From the NCBI GenBank assembly GCA_017633985.1, contig JAGBOF010000003.1, positions 33,130 through 97,129 on the forward strand: DNA of 64,000 nt, read 5' to 3'. The notes under the pieces were generated by a model. It saw only the letters and a program-made list of their open reading frames with translations, was not told the DNA's origin and did no database searches. Position 1 is the first letter of the stretch, and each line of letters starts with the position of its first letter. Made by a program: the position numbers and the translations under genes. This document shows, piece after piece, positions 8,687-17,775 of this stretch. Source of the DNA: Bacteroidales bacterium (GTDB lineage Bacteria; Bacteroidota; Bacteroidia; Bacteroidales; P3).

Positions 8687-10681
8687 CTATAAATATCTGT
8701 ACTGGACAAATGCTTCCATTGCTTCATAACATGGAAATCCCAACGCATGGTAAAGGTTTGCAGTTGCACGGTTACGGTCTTCCGCCCTCTGCCAAAACAA
8801 CCTTTCGTCATTGCCTAAAAACGGTGCCGATTCCATTTGGGATTGGTGTTTAAGGATTGATTTTCTTTTTGCCAACAATTCTTCAGGTGACATAGGGACG
8901 CACATTTCTATATTCTCTATTTCCCATTCCGCCCACGCACCGCGGTACATCCAAACACGGCAATCTTTCAACCAATCGTTATTCTCCTGTTTTTTTAATT
9001 CGTTTAACGCAGCAAAAACAACATCCGTACATTTTTTATGCGTACCGTGAGGATCTGCCAAATCACCTGCAACATATATTTGGTGAGGTTTTAACTCCTT
9101 TATCAAGTCCATAACAATAAAAACATCCTTTTCACTTATAGGAAGCTTCTCTATTTTTCCGCTTTCATAGAAAGGAAGGTCCAAAAAATGCACTTTGCTT
9201 AAAGGAATCTTATTAAACGAACAGGCAGTTCTCGCCTCTCCCCTACGGATTAACCCTTTAATTGTCAGAATATCCTTCGTATCTAACTCACCTGCCTTTT
9301 TGTTGAGAATAAACTGCTTTATCTCCTTGTATTTGGTTGTTATGGTCTTGTCGGCAGAATCTTCAAACAACTGATTGAAGCCATTGATAAAATGTAAGAA
9401 TCTCATAACTTCCTCATCCCCCACTGCTATATTGCCGCTTGTCTGATAAGCAATATGAACATCGTGATTCTGTTTTACAAGACGTTGAATCGTTCCGCCC
9501 ATTGATATAACGTCATCATCAGGATGCGGTGAAAACACTAAAACACGCTTCGGATAAGGCTTTTCACGCTCCGGGCGGTATTCATCATCGGCATTGGGTT
9601 TGCCTCCCGGCCATCCCGTTATCGTACGTTGTAAATCATTAAATACTTTTATGTTTGCAGAATACGCAGATCCGTACAAAGCCAAAAGTTCCGACAATCC
9701 GTTTTCGTTATAATCCTTGTTAGTAAGTTTAAGTATAGGCTTATTGACCTGTTTGCACAACCAAACCAACGCACTTCTTACAAGCTTGTCCGTCCATACG
9801 CAGGAAGTTACCAACCACGGTGTAATAATTCTTGAAAGTTTGCTTGCCGCAGGTAAATCCACCACAACATGGGCATCATTATGTGTCTGCAAGTAAGAAG
9901 CAGGTATAACATCGGTAACTTTTCCCTCAACAGTCTGACGTATCATTTCCGCCTTTTCCTCACCCCATGCGGTAAGAAATATTTTCTTACTGTTAAGTAT
10001 GGTACTTATTCCCATAGTTACCGCACAAGGCGGCACAGGTTCGGAAGTATGAAAGCTCATTGACATTTCCTCCCTCACAAGTGCGTCAAGCAACATCAAC
10101 CGTGTGGAAGACGAACGCGTAGATCCGGGTTCGTTAGTCGCAATATTACCGCTTCGCCCGATACCTAACAGCATTATGTCTATACCGCCGAAAGTTGCAA
10201 TTCTCTGCTCGTAAAGATTGCAATAAGAATGAACGTTCTCCTGTTTAACGGTACCGTCGGGAGTAAAAATATTTTGAGGATTAATATCAACATGGTTTAA
10301 GAATCTTTCCTTAAGCTGTGATATGGAGCTGTGATTATCAACATCCTTTAACGGGAAGTATTCGTATGCATTAAACACGACAACATTAGAAAAACTTATT
10401 TTATCTTCAGTGTAACGGCGTATAAGTTCCGTATAAACGGGAGTAAGCGACGTTCCTGTACCCAGACCCAATACGCAATATTTTCCCTGTGATTGTTTAA
10501 ACAACACTTCCTTTACAACGGCGTCTGCGATAGAAATAACAGCTTGTTCCGTATTAGGGAAAATATCCGTAGGTATCTTCTCAGCACGTGTAATCTCCGA
10601 ATGTTCTACTGCTGAAGTCGGGTTATAAAATTTTTGCGGTATATCCACCAATGCTATCTGTGAGGAAAGATTCAAATCCAT
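8687..10681 (-). CDS. NagB-like / LmbE (PIG-L) deacetylase fusion protein
   Basis: About 664 residues. The ATG at 10681 is preferred because AAAGGAAG lies just ahead of it and it begins 5 bases after the stop of nagB. Residues about 20-290 align with glucosamine-6-phosphate deaminase (GLGTGTSLTPVYTEL, TNEPGS), but the catalytic positions have changed: the FNMDEY motif reads FNAYEY and the [13 protein letters not shown] motif reads GIGRSGNIATNEP, so the base Asp and active-site Asp and His are lost. Residues about 380-660 are an LmbE/PIG-L zinc deacetylase with the metal motif SPHPDDD and the later DPHGTHKKCTD, expected to remove an acetyl group from an N-acetylglucosamine compound. From memory, the same architecture occurs in other Bacteroidales, so the lost residues may be a family trait. 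Proposed role: amino-sugar deacetylation coupled to NagB; the substrate is unknown. Confidence 0.87.
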   Translation of the reverse strand: MDLNLSSQIALVDIPQKFYNPTSAVEHSEITRAEKIPTDIFPNTEQAVISIADAVVKEVLFKQSQGKYCVLGLGTGTSLTPVYTELIRRYTEDKISFSNVVVFNAYEYFPLKDVDNHSSISQLKERFLNHVDINPQNIFTPDGTVKQENVHSYCNLYEQRIATFGGIDIMLLGIGRSGNIATNEPGSTRSSSTRLMLLDALVREEMSMSFHTSEPVPPCAVTMGISTILNSKKIFLTAWGEEKAEMIRQTVEGKVTDVIPASYLQTHNDAHVVVDLPAASKLSRIITPWLVTSCVWTDKLVRSALVWLCKQVNKPILKLTNKDYNENGLSELLALYGSAYSANIKVFNDLQRTITGWPGGKPNADDEYRPEREKPYPKRVLVFSPHPDDDVISMGGTIQRLVKQNHDVHIAYQTSGNIAVGDEEVMRFLHFINGFNQLFEDSADKTITTKYKEIKQFILNKKAGELDTKDILTIKGLIRRGEARTACSFNKIPLSKVHFLDLPFYESGKIEKLPISEKDVFIVMDLIKELKPHQIYVAGDLADPHGTHKKCTDVVFAALNELKKQENNDWLKDCRVWMYRGAWAEWEIENIEMCVPMSPEELLAKRKSILKHQSQMESAPFLGNDERLFWQRAEDRNRATANLYHALGFPCYEAMEAFVQYRYL

Positions 10682-10685
10682 TATT

Positions 10686-11474
10686 CTACTTCCTTTCAAT
10701 ATCTTTAAAATACTTATAAGTCGAAACTTTCAGTTCATCCGTTGCTTGTTCATCGCAAACAATGATGCCTTTAGGGTGCAGTTGCAAAGCGCTTATAGTC
10801 CACATTTGCGTAACAGGGCCTTCAATTGCCGCCTGCAAAGCACGTGTTTTGTTATGACCGTTTACAAGTATCATAACTTCCTTTGCATCCATAACCGTAG
10901 CAACACCCACCGTTAAAGCCTGTTTAGGAACTTTGTTTATATCATTGTCAAAGAACCTGCTGTTTGCATGAATGGTATCGGTAGTCAATGTTTTTATCCT
11001 CGTACGGGAATTTAAAGACGAGCAAGGTTCATTAAATGCGATATGACCGTCAGGTCCTATGCCTCCGATAAACAAATCAACACCGCCGAATTTCGCAATC
11101 TCTTTTTCATAATCCGCACACTCTTTTTGCAAATCCTTTGCATTGCCGTTAAGTATATGAACATTCTCCTGCGGACAATCAATATGGGAAAAGAAATTGT
11201 TAAACATAAACGAATGGTAACTCTCTGGATGATTGACATCCAAATCTACGTATTCGTCCATATTAAAGGTTACCACATTCTTGAAACTTACCCTTTTATC
11301 CTTATAAGCCTTCACTAAATTGCCATACATTCCCAAAGGAGACGAACCCGTAGGCAATCCCAAAACAAAATACGGATGCTGCTCTGTCGGAATAAATGAA
11401 TTAATCTTTTCAATCACATATTCCGCAGCCCATGATGACATTGCATCGTAATCTTTTTCTATAATAACTCTCAT
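10686..11474 (-). CDS. nagB: Glucosamine-6-phosphate deaminase
   Basis: 262 residues, the normal length for NagB, a cytoplasmic aldo-ketose isomerase/deaminase turning glucosamine-6-phosphate into fructose-6-phosphate and ammonia. All key motifs are intact: [15 protein letters not shown] (phosphate loop), [18 protein letters not shown] with the catalytic Asp, and [14 protein letters not shown] with the catalytic His and Asp. The gene lies 18 bases after a Sel1-repeat gene and 4 bases before the NagB-LmbE fusion, so the three form a likely operon. It links the GH20 and GH92 enzymes of this window to central metabolism through GlcNAc breakdown. Confidence 0.96.
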   Translation of the reverse strand: MRVIIEKDYDAMSSWAAEYVIEKINSFIPTEQHPYFVLGLPTGSSPLGMYGNLVKAYKDKRVSFKNVVTFNMDEYVDLDVNHPESYHSFMFNNFFSHIDCPQENVHILNGNAKDLQKECADYEKEIAKFGGVDLFIGGIGPDGHIAFNEPCSSLNSRTRIKTLTTDTIHANSRFFDNDINKVPKQALTVGVATVMDAKEVMILVNGHNKTRALQAAIEGPVTQMWTISALQLHPKGIIVCDEQATDELKVSTYKYFKDIERK

Positions 11475-11492
11475 TTTCGTGTATATTTTTTA

Positions 11493-12284
11493 TTATTCCC
11501 CCGTATTATCGTGTTTAGTAGTGGGAGTCTCGGTCTGTTTATCAGCGGCAGCGCTACGCTGCGCATTCTTAATATCCTCTTTAATCAAATTAATCAAAGT
11601 AACTGCAGGCGTATAGTTTTGTGAAGCCGATTTATTCAAATAAAACAATGCCTTTTCCGTATTTTTCTCCACCGCATTGCCGTAATAATAACATTTACCT
11701 GTCTTATACAACGCTTCCTTATCATCCTCACGTGCCGCCATGAAATAATACTTGAAAGCCGACTGGTTGTTCTTCTCTATACCCTCACCTGTTTCGTACA
11801 TTTTGGCAAGAAGTAACATTGCAGTCACATTTCCGTTATTGGCACTGCGGGCAAACCATTCCGCAGCCTGCACTTTATCCGTCTTATATCCGTCTGTTCC
11901 CGAAAAATATCTCTGTCCCAACGCCAGCTGTGCCTTATCATCGTTTTTATCCGCTGCCTGTTGCAATGTATCTTCTTCTGATGTTGTCTCGGTCAATGTT
12001 TGTGAAGCAATATTGTTTTCGGAGTTCAAGTCCAACAAACCAAAAGGATTGTACAAAACCGTATACACACATATGCCCACCAAAACAAGCCCCAAAATTA
12101 TGCTCAACCAAATTACGGCTGCTTTTTTCTTCTTATTGGCTGCAGTCAATGCTTCTATTTCACGTCTGTTGTTCTCTATTATCTGTCTGTATGCAGCAAT
12201 TTCGTTTTGCTTTACCTCTTCGCTGGCTGCACTTTCTCTATTTACAATGTCTTTCAGTGTTTCAGTTTTATTCAAATCACCCAT
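11493..12284 (-). CDS. Membrane-anchored Sel1/TPR-like repeat protein
   Basis: 263 residues. The N-terminal 50 residues are charged and probably coiled coil (AAYRQIIENNRREIEALTAA). One membrane helix follows (VIWLSIILGLVLVGICVYTV), then about four Sel1-type repeats (AQLALGQRYFSG, AAEWFARSANNGNVTAMLLL, MYETGEGIEKNNQSAFKYY, ALFYLNKSASQNY) and a polar tail. There is no signal peptide, so the repeats likely face the periplasm with the coiled coil in the cytosol. Such repeats mediate protein contacts; no enzyme function is visible. First gene of the likely nagB operon; CAAAGATA at 12311-12318 reads as TATCTTTG on the minus strand, a promoter -7 box. Confidence 0.75.
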   Translation of the reverse strand: MGDLNKTETLKDIVNRESAASEEVKQNEIAAYRQIIENNRREIEALTAANKKKKAAVIWLSIILGLVLVGICVYTVLYNPFGLLDLNSENNIASQTLTETTSEEDTLQQAADKNDDKAQLALGQRYFSGTDGYKTDKVQAAEWFARSANNGNVTAMLLLAKMYETGEGIEKNNQSAFKYYFMAAREDDKEALYKTGKCYYYGNAVEKNTEKALFYLNKSASQNYTPAVTLINLIKEDIKNAQRSAAADKQTETPTTKHDNTGE

Positions 12285-12330
12285 CGTTACTTTAAAATCA
12301 TTTCAGATTGCAAAGATAACACATTCTTTG

Positions 12331-12417
12331 AAAATAAAACGCCGTTTTAATAAAATAATACCGCATTTTATTTTACTGAAACGCCGTATTATTTTTGCAG
12401 GAAGGCGTTATTTTATT
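12331..12417. repeat. Intergenic repeat family A, copy 3
   Basis: Modules AAAATAAAACGCCGTTTTAAT, AAAATAATACCGC and CTGAAACGCCGTATTATTTTTG. The left and right ACGCCGT blocks are in direct orientation; AATAATACCGC with GCCGTATTATT forms the imperfect inverted part. The element overlaps the stop codon of the acyl-CoA reductase gene (12408-12410). Confidence 0.8.
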
Positions 12418-13472
12418 TTCTTTATCCCGCATGCCCATTTCAATGTATCAACAGCGTCAGCAAAATCGTCAAAAACAGGCTTTTGATTATCTCCGTAGCG
12501 GCATAAAGAAGCAACGTTTACATTCAAATCAACTCTATCGGAAAACGTTACGCACTGCAAATTGTCTTTTTCCCTCTCTATAATCTTTTTGACCACCTCC
12601 ATATTGTTGTAATACGAATAATTGACAACGCTTACAGGCGAATACAACTCACCGTTTTGTCTTAAAAGCACGGCACCAGCATCAATAAACCCGATATTGT
12701 TCATTATCATGACAGCCTTTTGATAATCCAGATTATTGCGGTACTTGTTGCTGTCGCTGATATATGAATATTTTTGCAGCTTTTGTATTAACAATGAAAA
12801 ATCATAACCTTCGGGAACAAGCAAATGCGATATGCTTCTGCAGCCAAGCCCGTAATAAAGACAAATATCATCTTCCAATCCGCTGATATCATCCTCGGGA
12901 GTAATAACTGCAAGAGAATAACGGCTCCTACGTATGATATGCGGAATATCTCCGAAATACTGCTCAAAAATCAATGACGACGAATTACTGCCTGTTGCTA
13001 TCACACCGTCTATACCGCATTTGATATCCGAAATATGTGTTTTCAAATATTCTATTTGCGGTTCCGCTTCAGGCAAAAACGATGTCAGCCGTTTTAGAAG
13101 GAAAGGTATTATAACATTATCGTCAGAAGACAGCTTTATAAGCACTTTGCATCCGCTTAAAAGCACACACATTATATCATGGAATGCAACCGCAGGAACG
13201 TTACCCGCACAAACAACAAGAATTTGTTTATTTTCCGAAGGGTTATACAGATTCTTTGAAGTGTTGCCGTATTTTTTTGCATACATTTCGCTTGTCAAAC
13301 TGTCGGTTATATAAGTAAGATTCTTTATTGCAACAGTTGTCATAGTTTTATCAAACCACGGATTAACTTTTTGTGCTTTTGTCAAAACTTCCTGATATTC
13401 CCCGCCGTCAATATTGTTTCTTATATCATCACCAAGACGTTTAAATGCATTGATCATATCTTCCGCCGTCAT
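12408..13472 (-). CDS. LuxC-type acyl-CoA reductase
   Basis: 354 residues related to the LuxC / acyl-CoA reductase family (aldehyde-dehydrogenase superfamily), which reduces fatty acyl-CoA or acyl-protein to aldehyde with NADPH. Visible features are a nucleotide-binding region (ILVVCAGNVPAVAFHDIMCVLLSG, SGCKVLIKLSSDD), a GVIATGSNSSSLIFEQYF segment, and the catalytic cysteine in YYGLGCRSISHLLVPEG. It is shorter than Vibrio LuxC (about 480 residues) but similar to stand-alone Bacteroidota versions. No luciferase or fatty-acid reductase partner is nearby. It follows the sulfatase gene by 61 bases on the same strand and may be co-transcribed. The in vivo substrate is unknown; a membrane-lipid role is possible. 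Confidence 0.83.
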   Translation of the reverse strand: MTAEDMINAFKRLGDDIRNNIDGGEYQEVLTKAQKVNPWFDKTMTTVAIKNLTYITDSLTSEMYAKKYGNTSKNLYNPSENKQILVVCAGNVPAVAFHDIMCVLLSGCKVLIKLSSDDNVIIPFLLKRLTSFLPEAEPQIEYLKTHISDIKCGIDGVIATGSNSSSLIFEQYFGDIPHIIRRSRYSLAVITPEDDISGLEDDICLYYGLGCRSISHLLVPEGYDFSLLIQKLQKYSYISDSNKYRNNLDYQKAVMIMNNIGFIDAGAVLLRQNGELYSPVSVVNYSYYNNMEVVKKIIEREKDNLQCVTFSDRVDLNVNVASLCRYGDNQKPVFDDFADAVDTLKWACGIKKIK

Positions 13473-13533
13473 AACTGTAAGTATTATTGATTACATACTG
13501 CATATTAATTGTCCATACCCATATTTCAAGGTA

Positions 13534-15423
13534 TCATCTTCGCGCAATATCCTGATAAAGTATCTGAAGCAAAACTTTTCCTTTCATTTCGCGCTGTTTA
13601 TCCTCCCCGTAAATAACCTTACCCGCATCTTTATCCCATACGGTAAGCCCTCGACTGTCCATAAACCCGAATCCTGTGGTGTAGACATACATCGCATAGT
13701 CCTGATACGACGGATTAAACACATCACGTGAATAAACGAAATCCTCGCAAGGCAGATTCATGGCAGTTAACACCGTTTTGGGAATATCGGTCTGATTGAC
13801 TAACCTACCGATATGCTTTTTAACCGTAACCGCTCCGCCTGTAAAAATAACGGGAACACGGTACAAACGGCTGTCTTCGCGTGAGAGCCCCGCAGGATGC
13901 ACTGTCCCATGATCGGCAACCAATACCACAAGCATATTCTGCCACAAATCGGTTTGCTTAAGCTTGTTTATGAAAACGCCTAAACAAGAATCCGTATAGG
14001 CTGCACTGTTCAGATAAGGATTAGAGAATTTGCGCATATCAACATCGAATGGTTCATGGGAGGAAAGCGTCAAAAATGTAGTGAAAAACGGTTTTATTTT
14101 ACCCTCACTGTCTTTTTGGGCCGCGTTTTCTTGTAATAAGTCATATAAATAGGAAAACGTTACGGCGTCATTGACTCCCCATTTACTCAAACGGTATTTC
14201 ACGTCAAAGGATCTGTAATCCGTCACGCTCTTATATCCGCCCGAATAAAAGAATGAACGCATGTTGGCAAAATTTATGTCTCCCCCGTAAAGCATCTGCG
14301 TATTGTACCCTGCAGAAGAAAGAGTTTTCGCCATCGAAGGCAAAGTTCTTGTTTTCTCAGGGTATTTTATTATTGACATATCGGGTTGTGCGGGAAAGCC
14401 TGTAAGTATGGATACAATGCCTCTGTCAGTTCTCATACCGTTGCTGTATGCTCGGTCAAAGACAAGTGATTCCTCCGCAATTTTATTCAGATTTTCCGTA
14501 ACCTCCATGCCCTGTGCAACGGCGAACTCGCCGTCTATTGCCTTAACTATATTTGCCGTAAAACTCTCAAGTATTATCACCAACACATTAGGGCGGTCTG
14601 TCGAAAGGAATGATTGTTTTAATTCATTATCATCATTTACTGCGGCATTATCATGCGACAATAATTTTTCAAACTCACGTTTTGCGAACTCATCATCATA
14701 GAATTTGTACTTATGTGCGAAATCCTCCGTTTTGCCGAGCGAATACAACAAAGAGAATGCAGGGTTTACCGCCGCAAGATTAAGTTTCTGGTTACTGCTG
14801 TAATAAACCATGCCGATATTTGCCGTTGCCGTTGAAACGCCTCCGCGTGTAAAGACAATAAGAAGCGGAATATAGACAACCAAAAGCAAACTCTTTACAA
14901 TCTTCCGCCACAAAGGCAGATTGCTTTCACGTTTTGATTCAATCAAAGGCGATTTATCGAAAACAAATCTGTATGTAAACAAAACGATAAGGAAATACGG
15001 CACGGCAATAAGCAGGAATTTCACGACATCCTGCAGCGTTACGCTGTTCAAACTCTCCGAAAAATCCTTCAAATAGAATATCAGCGTAGCGTCCATGCGG
15101 AATCCCCAATAGGAATACAGCACCGCATCAACGGCAAACAGTACCGTCACCGCAACTGCGAGTATTATATTATATATGTAAAGAAATTTTCTGATATTAA
15201 ACCGTAAGAACGTATTGACAAGGCATGCCGCAACGGGTATAAACAGAAAATATGACGCAAAACACGCATCCAATTTCACCCCGTGCGCTATCACCGCAAT
15301 CCAATCGCTGAAAACCGCATCCTCTACGGGATTGGACAACATGAAAAGCGGTTTTTGGATAACGAACATCAGTATCCAAAAAACATACATTAATATCAAT
15401 GCCGTAAAACTTCTTATTTTCAC
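13534..15423 (-). CDS. LTA-synthase-like membrane sulfatase (alkaline phosphatase superfamily)
   Basis: About 629 residues from the GTG at 15423. The frame is open to an ATG at 15510, but that lies in a family-B repeat and adds a polar 29-residue stretch before the first membrane helix, so the GTG fits better. Five N-terminal membrane helices (for example ALILMYVFWILMFVIQKPLF) precede a periplasmic sulfatase domain: metal and nucleophile motifs VLVIILESF, SNGMRTDRGIVSILTG (Thr nucleophile), the SSHEPFDV loop and VADHGTVHP. In Gram-positives LtaS transfers phosphoglycerol to teichoic acid. In Bacteroidota the homologues are annotated as LTA synthase family but the product is unknown; phosphoethanolamine or phosphoglycerol transfer to an envelope polymer is likely. 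Confidence 0.87.
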   Translation of the reverse strand: MKIRSFTALILMYVFWILMFVIQKPLFMLSNPVEDAVFSDWIAVIAHGVKLDACFASYFLFIPVAACLVNTFLRFNIRKFLYIYNIILAVAVTVLFAVDAVLYSYWGFRMDATLIFYLKDFSESLNSVTLQDVVKFLLIAVPYFLIVLFTYRFVFDKSPLIESKRESNLPLWRKIVKSLLLVVYIPLLIVFTRGGVSTATANIGMVYYSSNQKLNLAAVNPAFSLLYSLGKTEDFAHKYKFYDDEFAKREFEKLLSHDNAAVNDDNELKQSFLSTDRPNVLVIILESFTANIVKAIDGEFAVAQGMEVTENLNKIAEESLVFDRAYSNGMRTDRGIVSILTGFPAQPDMSIIKYPEKTRTLPSMAKTLSSAGYNTQMLYGGDINFANMRSFFYSGGYKSVTDYRSFDVKYRLSKWGVNDAVTFSYLYDLLQENAAQKDSEGKIKPFFTTFLTLSSHEPFDVDMRKFSNPYLNSAAYTDSCLGVFINKLKQTDLWQNMLVVLVADHGTVHPAGLSREDSRLYRVPVIFTGGAVTVKKHIGRLVNQTDIPKTVLTAMNLPCEDFVYSRDVFNPSYQDYAMYVYTTGFGFMDSRGLTVWDKDAGKVIYGEDKQREMKGKVLLQILYQDIARR

Positions 15424-15481
15424 TTCGGTATGCCGTTTTATCTTTGCCTTGTAGTAAAAAATAAATGCCTTATGTTGTTTT

Positions 15482-15600
15482 GCCGCCGCCCCGTCGCATA
15501 TTATTTTCAAAAAAACTGTTTTTTTGCCCTTAAAAAACTGTTTTTTTGATGTAAAAAAACAGTTTTTTTTCAGATTAATACAGCAAGGGGCGGAATCAAT
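15482..15600. repeat. Intergenic repeat family B, copy 2
   Basis: Imperfect inverted GC-rich arms (CCGCCCCGTCGCATATTA at the left; TTAATACAGCAAGGGGCGG at the right) enclose three units AAAAAACTGTTTTTTT or AAAAAAACAGTTTTTT whose C residues fall at 15516, 15538 and 15560, the same 22-bp spacing as copy 1. It lies between the 3' end of the M3 peptidase gene and the 5' end of the sulfatase gene and covers the far-upstream ATG of the latter. A separate hairpin (GGGCTT/AAGCCC with inner CGTCT/AGACG, 15602-15635) sits between it and the peptidase stop. Confidence 0.85.
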
Positions 15601-15655
15601 AGGGCTTAAGGCGTCTTTCAGACGTTAAAAAGCCCCGCCGTTATAATGCAATTTT

Positions 15656-17752
15656 TTATTGCATTCCCCTTTGGATAAGAAGATACTTCATATCAGGATC
15701 TTTTCCCCGGAACCTACGGTATTGTTCAGCCGCATCGTTAGTTCCTCCGTGCGAAAGAACATAATTTGCGAACTTACCGCTTACTTCTTTATTGAATATA
15801 TCGCCCGTTTCCTTCCATGCAACGAAAGCATCTGCGTCAAGCATTTCGCTCCATGTGTAACAATAATAGCCTGCCGAGTATCCGCCGCCGAAAATATGTG
15901 TAAAATATGTACTTCTGTACCTCGGAGGAATTTGTTTAGGCATGTGAATGGATTGCATAGCCTTGGTCTCAAATTCCTGCAACGAAACAGTATCGTCTTT
16001 GGTTATCTTATGCATCTGCATATCCAACCAAGCCGCTGCAAGCAACTCTCCGAACATAAATCCCTGATTGAAATTCTCCGCTCTTTGCATCTTATTTATT
16101 ATTTCCTGCGGAATAACTTCGCCGTCCGCATTTTTGGCATATGTTTTCAACACTTCGGGTTGCATACACCAGTGCTCGGCAAGTTGGGAAGGCAATTCCA
16201 CAAAATCAGTCGGCACATTTGTGCCCGAAGTAGACGGATAAGTGCCGTCAGAAAGGAACTCATTGGTTGCATGTCCCATCTCGTGGAATACAGTCAATGC
16301 CTCATCAGCCGTAAGTGTTGTCCTGCCGTTTTGTTTTGCGTAATTGAAACAAACTTGTATTATAGGGTCTATGCGTTTACCGTCTTTTTTGTATTGAGGT
16401 GTGAACGCAGTGCACCAAGCACCACCGCTTTTGCCGCCTCGTATATAAGCGTCAAAATAAAGTATGCCTGCATGCTCGCCTTTTGAGTTTTTAACTTCGT
16501 AGACATCCACATCATCGGCGTATGTCTGGATGTTATCAAGTTTAGTAAAGGTAAGACCGTAAAGTTTAGTTATATTGTCGAAACAACCTTGCTTAACGTT
16601 TTCTATTTCAAAATAAGGACGCGTCTGTTGTTCGTCAAAATCATATTTTTGCTTCTTTAACTTTTCTGCATAATAATACATATCCCAGCCTTCAAGCGTT
16701 GCACCTTTTTCATCCTGTGATAACATGGCCTGAAATTGCTTAATATCATTCTCCGCAGCCTTAACGGCATATTTTAAACAGTTCTCAAGTATACTGTCCG
16801 CATTGCGGGGAGTTTTTGCCATGCGGTCTTCCAATTGCCATGATGCGAAATTGTCATAACCCAGCAAATTAGCCATCTCTGCACGCAAATGAAGTATTTG
16901 TTCCGTTATTTTGTTGTTGTCATACTGATTGCCGTTATTTCCTCTGTTGATTCTGGCGTCAAATATCTGCTTGCGCAAACTGCGGTTATCGCAATAAGTC
17001 AAAAAAGGCAGCACACTGGAATTGTCAAGCGTAAAGATCCATTTACCGTCCTGCTTTTGTTCTTTGGCAGTTGCTGCGGCATTGTCAACAAGCCACTGCG
17101 GAAGTCCTTTCAAATCCTCTTTATCGGTTATAACAAGCTTATAATTTTTGGTTTCTGCCAAAACATTGGCATTATACTTATCGTTAAGTGTAACAAGTTG
17201 CTGATTGATTTTTTTCAATTGCTCTTTCTTTTCTTTATCAAGCAATGCGCCGCCGCGGACAAATGAATCATACGTTTTTTTCAGCAAATGCTCCTGTTCT
17301 TCGTTAAGATTCATTTTACTGCGGTTGTCCCATACCGTCTTTATACGGTTAAATAATTTTTCGTTAAGCTTAATCTCCGCTTCATGATCCGATAACATCG
17401 GCGATATTTTCTCTTGTAATTTTTGTAAGCTGTCGTTTGTATTGCAGCCTATCATGTTTTCATACACCAAAGTCACTCTTGTAAGCAACCTTCCGCTGTA
17501 ATCCAAAGCCGCTACCGTATTGTCAAACGTCGGTTTATCGGTATTATTGACTATGGAGTCTATTTCTTTGTTGTGTATCTTGATTGCCTCCGTGAATGCA
17601 GGTTCATAATCCGATGTTTTTATGCTTTCGAAAGGCACGGTCTGAAACGGCGTGTCCCAATCGGTAAGTAAAGGATTTGTTACTTCTTTTTTACTGCATC
17701 CTGAAATCATTAACATTGCCACGCTGCACATTGTCAAAATTATTTTCTTCAT
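15656..17752 (-). CDS. M3 family zinc peptidase, lipoprotein (Dcp / oligopeptidase A type)
   Basis: 698 residues with a lipoprotein signal (MKKIILTMCSVAMLMISGC, Cys at 19), so the mature enzyme is lipid-anchored in the envelope. The M3 peptidase core has the zinc site VFHEMGHATN (HExxH), a downstream helix carrying the third ligand, and family blocks YDNFASWQLEDRMAKTPRN, YFDAYIRGGKSGGAWC, FNQGFMFGELLAAAWLDM and FGGGYSAGYYCYTWSEMLDADAF. M3 enzymes cut short peptides; this one probably acts as a peptidyl-dipeptidase on oligopeptides in the periplasm. It could act downstream of the surface subtilases, though that is inference. It starts 23 bases after plsY and is likely co-transcribed. Confidence 0.92.
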   Translation of the reverse strand: MKKIILTMCSVAMLMISGCSKKEVTNPLLTDWDTPFQTVPFESIKTSDYEPAFTEAIKIHNKEIDSIVNNTDKPTFDNTVAALDYSGRLLTRVTLVYENMIGCNTNDSLQKLQEKISPMLSDHEAEIKLNEKLFNRIKTVWDNRSKMNLNEEQEHLLKKTYDSFVRGGALLDKEKKEQLKKINQQLVTLNDKYNANVLAETKNYKLVITDKEDLKGLPQWLVDNAAATAKEQKQDGKWIFTLDNSSVLPFLTYCDNRSLRKQIFDARINRGNNGNQYDNNKITEQILHLRAEMANLLGYDNFASWQLEDRMAKTPRNADSILENCLKYAVKAAENDIKQFQAMLSQDEKGATLEGWDMYYYAEKLKKQKYDFDEQQTRPYFEIENVKQGCFDNITKLYGLTFTKLDNIQTYADDVDVYEVKNSKGEHAGILYFDAYIRGGKSGGAWCTAFTPQYKKDGKRIDPIIQVCFNYAKQNGRTTLTADEALTVFHEMGHATNEFLSDGTYPSTSGTNVPTDFVELPSQLAEHWCMQPEVLKTYAKNADGEVIPQEIINKMQRAENFNQGFMFGELLAAAWLDMQMHKITKDDTVSLQEFETKAMQSIHMPKQIPPRYRSTYFTHIFGGGYSAGYYCYTWSEMLDADAFVAWKETGDIFNKEVSGKFANYVLSHGGTNDAAEQYRRFRGKDPDMKYLLIQRGMQ

Positions 17753-17775
17753 TTTATTTGCTTATATTTTAATTG

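Noticed and set aside
15438..15446. TATCTTTG promoter-like box on the plus strand inside the sulfatase gene
   Set aside because: It points away from any plus-strand gene and has no -33 partner; chance match.
15424..15510. N-terminal extension of the sulfatase to an ATG at 15510
   Set aside because: It lies in the family-B repeat and adds a polar stretch not expected before the first membrane helix; the GTG at 15423 is favoured but not proven.
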